A stretch of 64,000 nt of DNA from Prinia subflava (taxonomy: Eukaryota > Chordata > Aves > Passeriformes > Cisticolidae): assembly GCF_021018805.1 (NCBI RefSeq), contig NC_086250.1:67157322-67221321 (forward strand), read 5' to 3'. The notes under the pieces are model-generated. The model ran no database searches and was not told the origin of the DNA. It saw nothing but the letters and a program-made list of their open reading frames with translations. Position numbers and translations under genes: made by a program. Position 1 is the first letter of the stretch; each line of letters starts with the position of its first letter. This document shows positions 1-12,940 of the stretch, piece after piece.

Positions 1-3000
1 CATTTTGATAACCCAACTCTCAGTGGATCTCATTATCCTGGAATTCATTCAAGAGTTCCCATCTCCTCTAACAGGGCTCAAAAAACACCTTGCAGGTCTC
101 CAGAGATTAATTGGTATTAATACAGAGTAGTCATAAGTTTTCTCAGTGGGGCATTTGCTCCCATGTCTCACAAGTTTGTTGTGTTTCAGGGATGAGTATA
201 TTTGGATTGCCTCTTGGGATTTTCTCCAAAGCTTTTTTCAAAGGAAAGGTCTTCTCCAAATCTTTCCACTCACATTCATCTTTTTTGGGACGTGCTTTTC
301 TCTTTCAGTCTCAGACACTATTTGCTTTGGTGCAGCCAGGCTGCTGTTTGAGTAGCAGGTATGAGACCGGCGCAGGGTGACAAACCCAAAGTGATGACAA
401 GCCTGCAGCCTTGGAGAGCTGCAGTGCCCTTGAAATACCACAATCAGCCCTCTTACAGATTCACACAGACCTGCTTCCCTTCCATCTGCTGTTTGCCCTC
501 TTGCTTTCCAGTATTTTTTGCTCTGCCTGTTCTTGCCAGGAGTTGCACCCTATCTCCCGTTCATAAGCAAATTAAAGTGCTTGCAGGTGACACTGCTCCT
601 GACGTCCTCTGAGGCAACACCCAAATGCCACTCAGGATGCCAAGTGCTGCTTCACAAGTCCGTGGTGCACCCCAGGAGTGAGAGCAGCTGAGTGATTGAG
701 CATTGTGGTGCAGCAGCTGTGGAGCTTGGGACCAGCTATTTGAAGAAGACTCCTGTGTTAGTCATCACTGACCTCATTTTGATCACTCATCAATATGCTC
801 GTCCTTTTATTTTGAAATACCCAGAAAGTCTTCATGCAAAATGAAACACACTCAGAAAAAATACTCCAAAAGGATTTTGCTGAGCCGTTTGGCAGTTTGG
901 GAAATCTGCAGAATCACTAACATTTGACAGTTTTCAGAGCTATAAAAATAAAGGGAGTTTTAAATTAGTACTGTAAGTGGAGTGTGGAATCTGGAGTCAG
1001 ATTGGGACAAAGCTGGATCTCAAATCAGCAGTTGTTCTGATGCTGTTCTGGACTGGGGGGTGCTTTTTGGGGGTAGCTGAATGCTGGGAAATGCTGAACA
1101 AGCTGCTTCATTTTTGAAGGAAAGACATGAATAGCAATGTTAATTTAAAAGGAGAAATTTACCTTGGATCCATTGTCCTGGCCTCAGACAAGGACACTGG
1201 GCTCTGCACCCAGCTTTGCCGAGGACACTGCAGCATCTTGGGATCTTGCAAGACCTTTGATGCCTTTGTGTCTGTGTTTCCTCCTCCGTGGTTCAGAATT
1301 TCTTTGGGACAATCTGAGTTTATAAAAGTGCATGACAAGAGACTTCAGCCAAGCTATAAAATCTTCACTGTGCATGATGAACAGTTCTTTTAATGAGGGA
1401 GAGCACAATCCTTCAGCACCAAATTCATACAGTCAGTCCAGTCCTGGGCTTTCATCTTTCAAATGAAGGGACAGCTTCCACACCGTGGGCTGATAGGAGC
1501 AAAGCTGCTGTGCAGGGCTAAGACCATAAATCAGGAGGCAGAGCTGCATTAACCAGCATGTACAGCAGGACCTGGTGTGGAAACAAGGATAGGTGTGTTA
1601 TATGGTCCTGCTGGGCTGGGCTGCTTAGACTTTCTTGCACAAGCAAGAAATATCCCCTTTTCCAGGTTCTTTCCAATCCCTTGAACTTGGATTTTTGCCA
1701 GGAAACCAAAGGAGCACAGTAAAAATCTGACAAATCTCTGTTGTCCTTTTCCAGGCAGTGATAGTACTGATAAAGGGTTTTGTTACCAAAAAACCAAAAT
1801 ATTAAAGGTCTTATTTCATTCCCTGTTTTCACAAAACCATTCCTGGTTTCTTTGGGTTTTCCTTCCCTTTCATGGGCCTGAGCATCTGTACCTGAAAGGT
1901 GTCATAACCCACCACTAAATGGCTTCACAAAGCAGCCTCAAACAGATGCTGTTTGACAGCAGAAACTCAAGTCAGGCACCAACCCCAAGTATTTGCTGAA
2001 TCAGAGTCTTTAATTGTACTCAACAATAAAATCTGTGAAGTGAGGAGCAGTGAGAGGACTTGAACAAGATCCTCTTTCTCAAGACACGATATTTACCACT
2101 AAAACATCTAACCCAGGGAATGGAAGTGAGTATTAGGAGAAGTGAGGAGTTAGGAGAAGGCACAAAGCTGTGATGCACAGTACCACCTAGTGACAGAGCC
2201 TGGCTGCATGAGGGCAACCCTGTGTTTGCAAAGTTCAGGGCCCATTTCCCCATCCCATCCTTAATCCGATTTCCCAACTGCGCCACATCCATGACCATCC
2301 CCTGTGGGTGGAGGGACAGCTCCATTTCAGCAGCTGCTGATTTTTTCTCCTCTTTTTCACGGTTTCTTTTTTGCAAAGAGGGGTTGGATGGACAGGGCTC
2401 CTTGTGTCCCATCGGAGGCAGCAGTGGGTGCTGTTTTGTTGGCTGTGTGGGGTGTGCAGGTTGGGCTCAGTGCACATCTCCCACTGAATCACCCACGAGG
2501 AATTCCTCAGTGCATTGTGCAAACGGGGAAGGGAAAAATGCAGGGTCCAGTGAGTAATGCAGCCTTTCAGGGCATCTGAAATGAAAAGAAATGCCACAAA
2601 CTTGTTCCATTTGTAGAAACGATGTGAAAGAGCAGTGTGACAGGCTCTGCTCAAGAGCGGGCCTGTAACCTTTTCCATTAATTTCTTTTCGAAGAATTGC
2701 TTATTGAAGGCTGAACTGCTTTTTATAAGCTTTAGAGGCTGAGTGTGTCTTTGCCCTTTTTTATTATTATTGCTGCTCCTCTCCCTTGCTCTCTTTTCAG
2801 AGAAAGCAGTTTCTGTACAGTGGTGGTGTTTGTAGCTATCTGAGACAAACCTGACATCAAGATGGGAATTTCATCACCTTTTGGCAGAGGTGGGATTGCA
2901 TACAGCAAAGTGAACCAGAAGAAATCCAGTCCAGTGGAATTTCCCTGTATTCCAGCCCACAGATTTACCCATGATCCAAGCAGATGTGTTTAAAAGATTT

Positions 3001-3295
3001 TGATTCCTTCTCCTCACTAAGGTCCCTTTACACACATTCTGCAGTGAGGGCTAAAAGGCTCCGCTCAGTCTCCACGTGTGGGTGACTGAGCAAAGGCAAT
3101 TCAGTGTCTGGGGTGCTGTCCTGCAGCTCGTGGGAGGCAGCACAAGAGCACTGCACCTCCCTGAAACGCCCCACACACATGCAAGGCTCCTGCACATATT
3201 CTGCCTCAAAAATTTGTGTGAATTACAGTGGGGCTGGAGGAGCCTGGGCCGCCCTGTGCTCTGTGTTTTGTGTGAACAGACAGGGAGGGTGTGTG
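1..3295. other. non-coding DNA upstream of the gene; no gene seen
   Basis: I see no exon with matching splice sites, no RNA gene and no clear transposon in this stretch. The open frames are short, overlap on both strands and carry no recognisable domain. A short TTATT run lies near 2,760. The stretch is either intergenic or intron of a longer isoform of the downstream gene; the sequence alone cannot decide. Confidence 0.6.
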
Positions 3296-3348
3296 TAAGG
3301 TTAGAGTTAGGGTCAGGGTTAGGGTCAGGGTTAGGGTTAAGGTTAGGG
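3296..3348 (+). repeat. interstitial telomere-like repeat (TTAGGG)n
   Basis: About nine consecutive hexamers are either TTAGGG or one-step variants of it (TTAGAG, TCAGGG, TTAAGG). They form a 53-base G-rich tract on the + strand. The array is too short and too mutated to be a chromosome end. It resembles interstitial telomeric sequences known in vertebrates, which arise by end-joining repair, telomerase-filled breaks or old fusions. The flanks are ordinary unique DNA. Confidence 0.9.
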
Positions 3349-4184
3349 CAGCCTTTTCATCCTCTTACCCAGGGAAAAGCTCCCCAGGGAAAGGATATTC
3401 AGGCTCTCTCCTGGTCCTCAGCTAGAAGCTTTCCTAGTTGATGGGCAGTCTCTTGCTTGCACACCAAGCATGTTGAGATGATTTTCTTAAACTGACATCC
3501 CTTCTCTGAGTTTCACTAAAGACTGGATAGAAACCCAAACACCAATGCTGCCTTTCTTTCAGTTGCTAAAATCTGCTAAATCACTGGAGTGCAAAGAAAT
3601 AGCACATTTCTGGGGGCCACCAAGATGATTTTTGTCCTGAAAAAGGTATTGTAGAGCCCCTGAGTGCACTGATCCCAGCAAGAGCACCTGCCCTGGAATG
3701 AGGCCCCTCATGCACACAGCCATCCCACAGCAAGGACAGCATTTCCAGCATGACTTCTTAACTTTCTTCTTCTTCCTGAGCTCATTGCCTTTCTCTTTCC
3801 CACAATCCATGGTGCTGTGTCCAGCTCCTGAGCACGGCAGCTCTGGAGGAGCTCCTGCAGCTGGGTAAACACTCCTGAGTGAATGGGGCCCTTCACAATG
3901 GAGTCACCAGGAAATCCAAACACTGCAAAGGCCAACAATTCAGCGGGGACCTAATCATGTCATTACAACCCAAGCACCAGGAAAACACAGTCTGAACCGA
4001 GTTGCACCCCAAACTATAGATTATCCACCCCACAGATCTCCAGGAGTGGCTCTTTCCCTCTTGACTTCGTTCAGTCATTCTGCAGATGGATCTTGGGATC
4101 TTCTCCCCCCTACCCAGGATGTTTTATCTAGGCACCAGCCCCACTCCCCTTAAAACCCATGTGGAGATAGGATGGAGGGATGAT

Positions 4185-4290
4185 AAATGCAGAAATGTTA
4201 ACAGGTTGAATTCTGTCCATGTTTCTACAGGGGTAAATGTGAATTATGACAGTGAGTTTACTGCTGATTTATACCAACCAGGCTGATGGA
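4185..4290 (+). repeat. possible ancient amniote interspersed repeat fragment
   Basis: The phrasing resembles old repeats common in reptile and bird genomes: a TTGAATTCTG start, then ACAGGGGTAAATGTGAAT, then CTGATTTATACCA. This is recognised from memory of the style of such repeats rather than by alignment, so confidence is low. A RepeatMasker run with amniote ancestral libraries would decide. Confidence 0.3.
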
Positions 4291-6365
4291 GAGCTGGGTC
4301 AGGCAGAGGGTTATATGGGCATTTATGCAGCAGGGTGAGGAGCAGAAGTGGAGGAGTCTCTATTCCATAATGTTTTTCCCTGGCATGTGGGAAAAACAGG
4401 TGTTGGAAATTCAGTGTTATTTACTTCTGTCTGTGCATTTGTACAGTGGCTTTGTCCACTGTGGTCTCTCCTGGCTCTCGTATTCACTGCTTGGACCCAT
4501 GTAAGCTTCCTTTCCCCAGGATGTACTAATTGTATATGATTTTTCTGGAATGCAATTGCATGCAAAACCACTCTCATTAATCTCTGTCCATTGCCTCAAG
4601 GCAAACTTCCTTCACTGTAAATTGCAGATTTTACCAGGATCTGACCTTGAACAGAGAAGCCAATCTAATACATGCTGATATGGGCAAACTGGCTGTGAGT
4701 CTCAAGTGAGCAAACACCAAGCCAAATCCTGAAGTCCAGAATTAGGAGCTTCATAGTAACTCAGGAGCTGGCTCACTGCGCTATTGGCATACAGGGAAAT
4801 TAATCATATCCTGCAACAATGTTCACAGGATGTGTTTGATTTATTACTAATCCTGGACACTCTTGCAGCTGCTGATGTGCTGCCAGAGGGTACTGTAATG
4901 ATGCAGCTGGCACCCCTGTCGTGACAGCCATCAACACAGCCAGTGCCTGGTGTTGGATCCATCATCCTCAGCATTTGCTACCTGAGCTGAAAAATCAAGC
5001 CCTGGAGCTGAGAGTTTAAGTTTGTCTCCTATATAAATAACAAGAGTTTCATATTCTTATACATTCTTAGGCAATGATAAGAATGTGTAATGTGCCCAGA
5101 CCAAGGGAGCACGTGTAAAATAATAGATATTTCAAAATACTCAAATCTGCAGAGTAAAACTGATCTTGGCTCAGCCTATGAGAGTTTCTATCACTCAGCT
5201 GCCCCATGCTGGGCAGAGAGTGGTGGAGGTGTGTCGGGAAGCTGCACATCACCCTGAGGCCAAGATGGTTTGTAATCAAGAATGGAACAACACAGCTACA
5301 GCAGCGCTGTCTTCCCAAAACACATCTGACCCTCATGAGATTAGGCCATGGAAAGAGGATATGAAAGAAATTAAATTCTCATTCTCCAAGGGTTTCTTGC
5401 CTTTATTTAGTCCTGGGCCCTGCCTGATAAAAGGCATTTCAGATTTTAAAATTCACAACTGAATGTTTGGAAAAATTGAAATACATTGTCTTTGACAGTA
5501 TTTATATTACATGTTTTTCTTAAGCTTTAAAAAAAAATTGCAAATTAAAGCCTTTTTTCCTTTTTTTTTTTTTTTAATAGTGAAAGTCAAAATAAATTGT
5601 TGTGAATTTTCCCGTTTTTTCACAACAAAACATGACTTTTAGCAAAACATACATTTCCAGGGCATTTTATCATGGATACTTTCTCTCCCAAAATGCTACT
5701 TTAATAAACACCTTTCCAGTTTACCAAAGCAGCCCCTTTGCTCAGGGGCTAGTCATGCAGACAGCATTAAATGCACCTGCTGACCAGGAAAGGGCTGTGT
5801 CCATTCTCACACCAGTGGTACCAGTGACAAAAGCAGATAAGACTTATTCAGTTCAGCTCACTTCTCATGGAAGAACCTGCTTTGTGCAGAACACAGGAGT
5901 CTGATTTTCAGAGCAAGGGTGACGTGTTTCCAAGGGTGAAGATGAAATGTGAGGTAAGACAGCTTCTGAAGAGGGTCCCACTGAGCTCAAGGTTGCTTCA
6001 AAAGACCTTTCTTCTCTAGGATGTGCAGTCATGTCATGAGTTAGGCCTGGCTTTAAATCCCTCAAAATCAGAGATTGAGTGTAGGGCTGGTTTAAATGCA
6101 CATAACTCATGGCTGTGGACATCAAGATATAAGGCTGTACCTGTTTTATTAACACTGGAATGGTGTTTTTGCCTGATGTCCCTATATCCTTTCACCTTGG
6201 CCAATAAAGCAGGGGAAACTTGGTGCACGGCAGGAGACCCTTGCATCATCTGGAAACCCTTCCCCAGGGCAGGGTCCTCCTCCTCCAGCACAGGCAGGAC
6301 ATCTGTGACCCAGAGTGGGTGACCCTGGGGCAGGGATCCTCTCAGACATGGCCCAGCCTGGCCGT

Positions 6366-6430
6366 TCATTATCCCACTGCGTAAATCAGGAAACGAGGGC
6401 TGTCAGCATCCGAGGGATTCACTGAGGATG
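6366..6430 (-). mobile_element. possible MIR SINE relic, antisense
   Basis: The text CATTATCCCACTGCGTAAAT followed by CAGGAAACGAGGGC resembles the antisense MIR core, where a 'cattatccccattttacag' block precedes 'atgaggaaactgagg'. The match is diverged and short. MIR relics are known to survive in bird genomes at low density. Confidence 0.35.
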
Positions 6431-7493
6431 ACAGGCATGACCTGCTTTTCATCCTTTCTCTTTTCATTTGCTGACATGCTGTCATTCAGGGAGTAATCTG
6501 GAGTTTTTCTCTTGGGGGTTTCTCCCTTGTTCCTTCAGTACTGAGGATAACCAAGGTGGGGAAGTGGGACAGCAGACACAGCTTCAAATGCCCCAAACAC
6601 AATCTCTCTCTGAGTAACTCTACTCATCCTGGATGCATTAAGTCTTACTAAATGATGGTGGTACATAATGCACAGCACCTTCAGGATTACCTTCAAAATT
6701 CCTTCAGCATGGTCACCCACTAGCCCCAGTTCTCACTGAAATACATCCATCACTAGAGCAACAAATATACATCAATTTTGCATGTAAACACACACACGTG
6801 TATAGAGAAGAGTCCTTAAAACAAGAAAACCGCCAACCTTCTTGCAGCAACCTGTGGTTTTATTCTGTGGGCATGTTCAAAGAGGGAAAGGTGGGCTTGA
6901 GTTAGGATGTTTCTTGTGCTGGGAATGGAGATACCAGTCCAAAAAGCCAATTCAAACACTTCAGAAAAGTGGAGTTGGTTTCTCAGCACCTGCGATTCAG
7001 CATTTACTTGCACATCACCCTAAAGGAATTACCTCAAGTTAATGCAACCCTGGGTCTCCATTTGAGCTGAACTAAGATCTCTGTTTGCCTAAATGTGACA
7101 TTTGGCACAAGGTCTCTCAGCACTGCACCAGGGGAGCAATAGGCACCAGACACTTTATGTGATACATGGCAGCATGTTTAGATGTGTGGACATTCTGGCC
7201 AGATCTCCCAACCAAAATCTAACATATTCAGCAGAATCTTGCTTAATCCCTTCTAGCTCATCAAGCTGTTGATAATTATAAATCATAATTATATTATAAT
7301 AGTAAGCCATCAATTACTAGAGACTACAGAAAGAGAAATGAAAACATTCTCTAAATTCATGCTTTTGCAAACTGGTTTTAACAGACTCTGCTGACAGCAC
7401 CTTGCATCTGCCATCCTGAGCAGTACAGGCTCAGTACAGGTCACTGCCTAAATGGGGATTGCATTTTTATTTTAGTACATTGCAGATCTTTAA

Positions 7494-7859
7494 TCCTGTA
7501 GAAAAGGAGGCTCGGGGGTGATTTTCTCACTCTATAACTACCTGAAAGGACGTTGCAGCCAGGTGGGGGTTGGACTCTTCTCCCAGGCAACAAGTGACAG
7601 GAGCAGAGGAACTGGTCTTAAGGTGTGCTAGGGGAGGTTCAGGTTGGACAGTGGGAAGAATTTCTTCACAGAAGAGGTGATCAGACACTGGAATGGACTG
7701 CCCAGGGAACTGGTGGAGTCAGCATCCTGGAGGTGTTCAAGGAAAGCCTGCACATGGCACTCAGTTTCATGGCCTGGCTGACAAGGTGGAGCTTGGTCAT
7801 AGGTTGGACTTGATCTCAGAGGCCTTTTCCAGCCTCATTGAGTCTGTGATTCTGTGATT
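7494..7859 (+). mobile_element. CR1 LINE, 3' end, sense orientation
   Basis: This is a clear avian CR1 tail. In order it carries the blocks AACTACCTGAAAGGA, GCCAGGTGGGGGTTGG, CTCTTCTCCCAGGCAAC, GAAGAATTTCTTCACAGA, GGAATGGACTGCCCAGGGAA, GGTGTTCAAGGAAAG and CATAGGTTGGACTTGATCTC. It ends in the characteristic direct 8-mer repeat GATTCTGTGATTCTGTGATT. The copy is 5'-truncated, as is normal for CR1. An open frame inside it (7,625-7,813) is incidental. Confidence 0.95.
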
Positions 7860-8009
7860 TCAGCAGGGTCTGGATGCTGTGGCACAGGGAGAAATGTGCC
7901 TTCTCACAAGCATTTTCTGTGCCCACATTGCACCCAAAATGCAGAGGCAGCTCCTTCTGCCTGGACAATGCTGGATGTAAAGAAGAAGCAAAAGCACTTT
8001 TTGCTATTG

Positions 8010-8055
8010 TTATATCTATATAACATATAGATATAAAATCACATATAGTGATTTT
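8010..8055. repeat. two adjacent perfect inverted repeats
   Basis: The first hairpin has 12-base arms (8,010-8,021 and 8,025-8,036) around a 3-base AAC loop. The second has 8-base arms, AAAATCAC and GTGATTTT (8,035-8,042 and 8,048-8,055), around a 5-base loop. The two are immediately adjacent. Both are AT-rich and could form cruciforms; no promoter, terminator or gene boundary is visible beside them. Confidence 0.8.
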
Positions 8056-9791
8056 CTTCCCCAGCCATTTTCAGGGGTATCATTCCCCAGGAAGCCTCAG
8101 GTGACTTTGGGTACCCAGTGCTTTCCACAGCTACAAGCTCAGGAAAGCATCAGAGCATCATGGTTGCTCAAAAAAGGCAAAGCCCATGGAAAGCTGGGTT
8201 ATGTTTATGCCTCCAGAGCAGGCTGGCATCCTCAAACACCCCTTAGCAATGCTGTAGCCATAATTATGGTCCTTAAGCTGCTGCCAGTGGTGCCAGGGCC
8301 CTTGGTTGAAGAAGGGAGTAGGGAGACACGAGCCACTTGCTCCCATTCCATTGTTCAAGCTGCCAGTGAGGCACAAGGAGCAGCACTGGAGAAACAGCCC
8401 TGTCTGCATGGACACCCATCCACAGAGGCTGGGCAGCAGCTGCTGGGTTTGTCATATTTATGTAATTTTAGGCTCTGTTTCAAATGAAAACTGGGGTTTG
8501 GGCAGGCCAGCGCTCTGGTGATGCTCTGTAATTCAGTCTAAATGCCATTCTTCCCTTGGAGACAACCAGAGGCCACTGCAGATTGCACTGGGGGTTAGCC
8601 ACAACCTTCAGAAAACTATGGAAAAATACACTGTGTCCACCACCCTTTGTCAAAACACTAAAAACAGCCTGCCCAAGCTGGTAAATATTCCATGGAAGGC
8701 CCAGGAGGCCACAAAGTGCTTGTTTTATCAGTCACCAGTAAAACATTTGCATCTGGCAGAGATCCTGCTCTGCACCCAGCGCCACAGGAGTTTTCAGCAT
8801 TAGCATTGGGCCTTGAATGCATTTTTCACCCAATCTCCTTGTTTCTAGGGATGCCATTATAAACAGAAGACCTGGTTTTATTAAGTAGCAAATCAATCCA
8901 GCTATGCTAAGCACAATCCAATTATTGCTTGGAGTTACTGTAGGCTGAAGAAGTAATAAATAAACGAGCACCATATTTTCGTCCCACCATAAGCACCCAG
9001 ACCCTCGTTGGCTCTGTGAAGGGCTTGGTTTAGGGAGGATTTTTGGTAGGCATGGCAGGGCAGCACTGTCAGAAGGCAAGTTGTGGTGTTCCATAGGACC
9101 CAGACAATGGATAATGAGGGGTAAATGCAGGTACGTTTTTTCTTTTGTTTCCCATCATGAAGCAGAGGGAACTCCTGTCAGTCTGTGGGTGTAGGAAAGC
9201 CTAGAAAAGGTGCTTTGTGAAACCCCAGACAGCTCCCAACGGGAGAGAGCTGAACACAGAGCTCACTTTCCTTCTCTTACCACCATTCCCAAAGCATCCC
9301 AGATGTTTGGTTTTGGGTTTCAAACCTTATTTTGAGAGGGTTTGGGCTGTTCAGTGGAAATAAAGCATCCTGCAGTATACTAGTTACTCATTACCTCATT
9401 AGCACAATGATGTATGAACAGCCACACAAGTACAACGATGCTCAGCTGCAATATAAACACAGTCACTGCTAACTGACTTATTTTAAAAACTATTCCTTAC
9501 ATCTGGCTTTCTTTTGTTGGTTTTTTTCCCCTCTCTCCTCTTCTTTTCCCCCAGACTGCTTTTTTACTTCTAACTTCAGCTGTCCCAGTTTTTGCAAGTT
9601 ATGACAAGTGCTCCATGGAGGGACTGTGTCCATGCAGGCAGTCTGTGTCCATGTCTGTGTCCCTCTCCATCCCCAGGCAAAGCAGCACAGAACCTTGCCC
9701 AAGCTGTGACAGTGGTGAGGAGGATGCTGGTGTTTAAACTCTGCACTCATTTATATTCAACTGTAGGGTCAAATGAATTATTTTTTCTAAG

Positions 9792-9890
9792 CTATTGCTA
9801 TTACTACTACTTTTACTATTACTACTACTTTTACTACTACTATTATTATTATTATTATTATTATTACTATAATCTTTATTATTATTACTA
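9792..9890 (+). repeat. imperfect (TAC/TAT)n trinucleotide microsatellite
   Basis: About 100 bases alternate TAC and TAT units. It begins as a TAC-rich mix, passes into a run of pure TTA/TAT triplets, then degenerates. In one frame it would read as a poly-tyrosine run, but this is low-complexity DNA and not a gene. Confidence 0.95.
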
Positions 9891-12800
9891 ATTGCTGTTT
9901 CTGTCAGGGAGTGTATAAAAATGACATTTGCAATTCCATACCATCTTTTATGTGATTTTGTTCCTGGTTGCTTGGTAGTGCAGAAATCAGTTTTCTTTAC
10001 TAGTTTGGAAAAAAAAAGCAACTAGTGAAGCATCAAAGCAGGTGGCAGCTTCTTGATTCTGTTTCTCAGAAGCAGCAAGCTGTCCTCAGCTATCCAGCAG
10101 TTTAAGGATTTTGTTTTGAGGGAATAAAAGGCTGAGAGGGAAATGGGGTATTTCCTATAGATTGCCTTGTTTATTTGCTTGGGCTTGTTTGTTTCTCTGC
10201 AAGAGGAAATCAGCAGGAAAAAGAATTCCTAGTGAAAGCCATGAAAAGGGATGACTTCCAGATTTCCCTCCAGATATTTTGCACAGGCCTACTTAAAGTA
10301 TTTAGTAAGCTGTTACTGAAATCAACTCCTCTCAAGGGCTGTTCTTTCCTTCCCTGACAGCAACAGAATGGCCTGTTATGGGGTCTCCACTCTCCAGGTC
10401 TGAGTGTTGGCTGTATTTTAGCTGAAATAACCATTGAGAACTGACATCCTTGTTCTTTGGGGGAGCCTTATAACATTGTCCTCACTCCCATGGACCTAGC
10501 AGCACAGAAAGCCACAAGGACCAGCCACAGCCTGATCTCCAGAACTTTTCAATGGTGTTGAAAAGCAGAGCAGTGGCTGCTGCACACTGTCCCAGCTGCT
10601 CTAGAAAATCAAAGGCTAGAGCACACTGCACACAGATCCAGTGCATCACCTTTAAAAGTTAAAAATCTAGAGACATGACTTGAAAAACCTTCCTATTTCC
10701 AGGCAGGCTGTAGCCCAGAGTCCTGAGTTCAGAGGTCATGAGATTTCTCACTCGCCTGGGGAAGTGGCAGCAGAAGGCAGCAGATTTCTGTGTACTAACA
10801 CAATCCTCAGACTCAATTGTGGGGTCTGCACCAGCTCAAAATCTGAGTATGTGTGCTCTTCCTAGAGGGTTGGTTTGTTTATTTTGGCCTTGGTGGAAGT
10901 ACCCAGCCCCACGCTGGCAGCTGCAGGAACAGTGCTATAAAGGCTCTGGGAATAACCACAGAGACAACCTATGTGATCACCACTGGAAAAACCCCCCATT
11001 CACCACCAATTATCACATTCTAGGTCTCAAGAGAGGCTACAATTATTCCCTGCTCCAAGTCTAGAGCAAATCAGCATTTTTCCAGTAATTGCAGTGTAGT
11101 AACTATTGTAGATGTTGACTTTTTAATAGCAAACACTGCTCAAGCATTAGATTTACAGTCATGTTAGTTAGCTTTAGTGACTTGGGAATCAATTACCTTG
11201 CTGTGCAACATGACCAAAGATTATAGGGTAGCCCATGTAATAATTTACACTGCCATCTAGGAGGGAAACTGTAACTTCAGGGTTTCACATAGCCAGACAC
11301 CCTGTTTGCACAGCAATAATTCCAGTAATAACAGCCATAAAAAGGGAAAAGGGGAAAAACAGTAACTACAAAATAGGGGGAGACCAGTGCAGAGAGCGCT
11401 GGGAGGTGTTGGGAACTTTGCCATTCTCAATTATTTTTCAGAGTGATAATGGTGGTAGCATTTGGTTAATGACTGTGTTTTCCCAGTTCAGTTCACTTGG
11501 GTTGATGTTGGGTTGTCCCAGCCCAGGCACTGGGACACAGCCACTGTGTTGTGTCATCAGCCACACAAATCCCACTGCCAGCCCTCACTAACAACCTGCC
11601 CTCCTGGCTGGTGCCAGCACTGCTGATTTCAGATCAGTTTTATAGGCAGCATTTTGCCCATTTTCTGCCCACCTCTCTGCTCCCCAGCACTTGTTCCCAC
11701 ACTTGACTCTTTTATCCTACTTGGGGCAGGAAAAACTCGTGCCTATTTCTCCAGGCCCCTCTGCACAAAGAAAACATCTTTCCTTTAACTCCTTTGAAAC
11801 AAGACCACCCAGGTCAGCTTTTTCAGTCTGTGTTTCTAAGCAAGTTATGGAGAAAGAACATTTAATTAATGTTTTTCTTCCTGCAACGAAGCTGCTGCTG
11901 TGACCCTTTAACTATTGGCTTTGTTCATCTTTCTCTCATTTATTTCCCATTTATTTCAGTCCTCCCTTCACATGAAGCTGGCAGCTGAGCTTTTGGAAGC
12001 CTCCAAGTACAGTAGTCCCCCCACAAAACAACAAGCAGAGAAATTAGATGAAAACTGGTTACTGTCATTATAAAATGAACTAGGATGGAGCCTTCCATAT
12101 GCAAATATTCATCACCATACAGCAAAAAGTTTATTGTGATACATCAGACAATTCCCATGGCTCTAACCAGCAGAGCACACCCCATTTTCAAAATTACTAA
12201 GGTTTGAAAATATTAAGACTGCTTTAAAATAATGGAATTAATGAAATGCATAGAGTTGGGATTTATTCTCTTTCACCTTCTGGATTCAGCCCAGAAAAGC
12301 AGGTTTTCAGAAAAATGTCATCTATCATGAGACTTGGCAGCCTTGCACTCTCAGACCATAAGGTCACTGTCACTGCAGCAAGGCAGCTGTCTCTGGGATG
12401 AGGAGGAGGGGCAGAAGTATCTGACTGCAAGCCAGGGGACAAGAAAATTAGCATTGCTCTAAACGAGGAGCCTGAGCTACCGTGGGGAAACAGCATCCCT
12501 GCCTCTCTGAGATGGTCCAAATCTCACAGGGATGTGTGACCCACTCCAGAGAGGTGGGGACATCCAAGCCATGGTCCCCAGAGAGCAGCACAGCCCTGCC
12601 ACCATCCACACTGGTGCATCCTAAGCAATCCTGTGCAGACAAGGCACAGGAGAGCCTTTTATCACTGGTTTCCCTTGTTATAGCCTGAATATGCAAAGGA
12701 TCATGTCTGAGTGCAGTCAACTCCCAATGCAGGTGTTTGTCCCCATTTTGGAGGTGCATTTTATTTGTATTTAGTTGCAGTTAAGCAGTGATTGCAAACA

Positions 12801-12896
12801 TCAAGGACTGTGGGGCACTTGGGTTTTATTTCCTCTCCTACTCCCATACAGCTTTCCATGAGAATTGCTGCAGAAATTCTTGTTTTGCCTGAAAAT

Positions 12897-12940
12897 GTTT
12901 CACTAACCATGTGTTTCACTAATGTGTTTCACTAACCATG
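12897..12940 (+). repeat. short tandem repeat, unit GTTTCACTAAC
   Basis: Three near-copies of a roughly 14-17 base unit (GTTTCACTAACCAT, GTGTTTCACTAAT, GTGTTTCACTAACCATG) lie head to tail. This looks like recent replication slippage in unique DNA. Confidence 0.8.

Larger units (their letters stand above)
3349..7493. other. non-coding DNA with faint ancient-repeat relics
   Basis: No gene is recognised. The stretch holds an A-rich run followed by a 14-base T run near 5,530-5,575, and a (CA)5 run at 6,788. Two possible old repeat relics lie at 4,185-4,290 and 6,366-6,430. An AT-rich inverted repeat (8-base arms, 5-base loop) lies at 7,272-7,292. Open frames here show no domain and no splice context. 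Confidence 0.55.

Noticed and set aside
9734..10021. Asn/Ser-rich minus frame (and poly-Tyr plus frame) across the microsatellite
   Set aside because: Entirely explained by the trinucleotide repeat.
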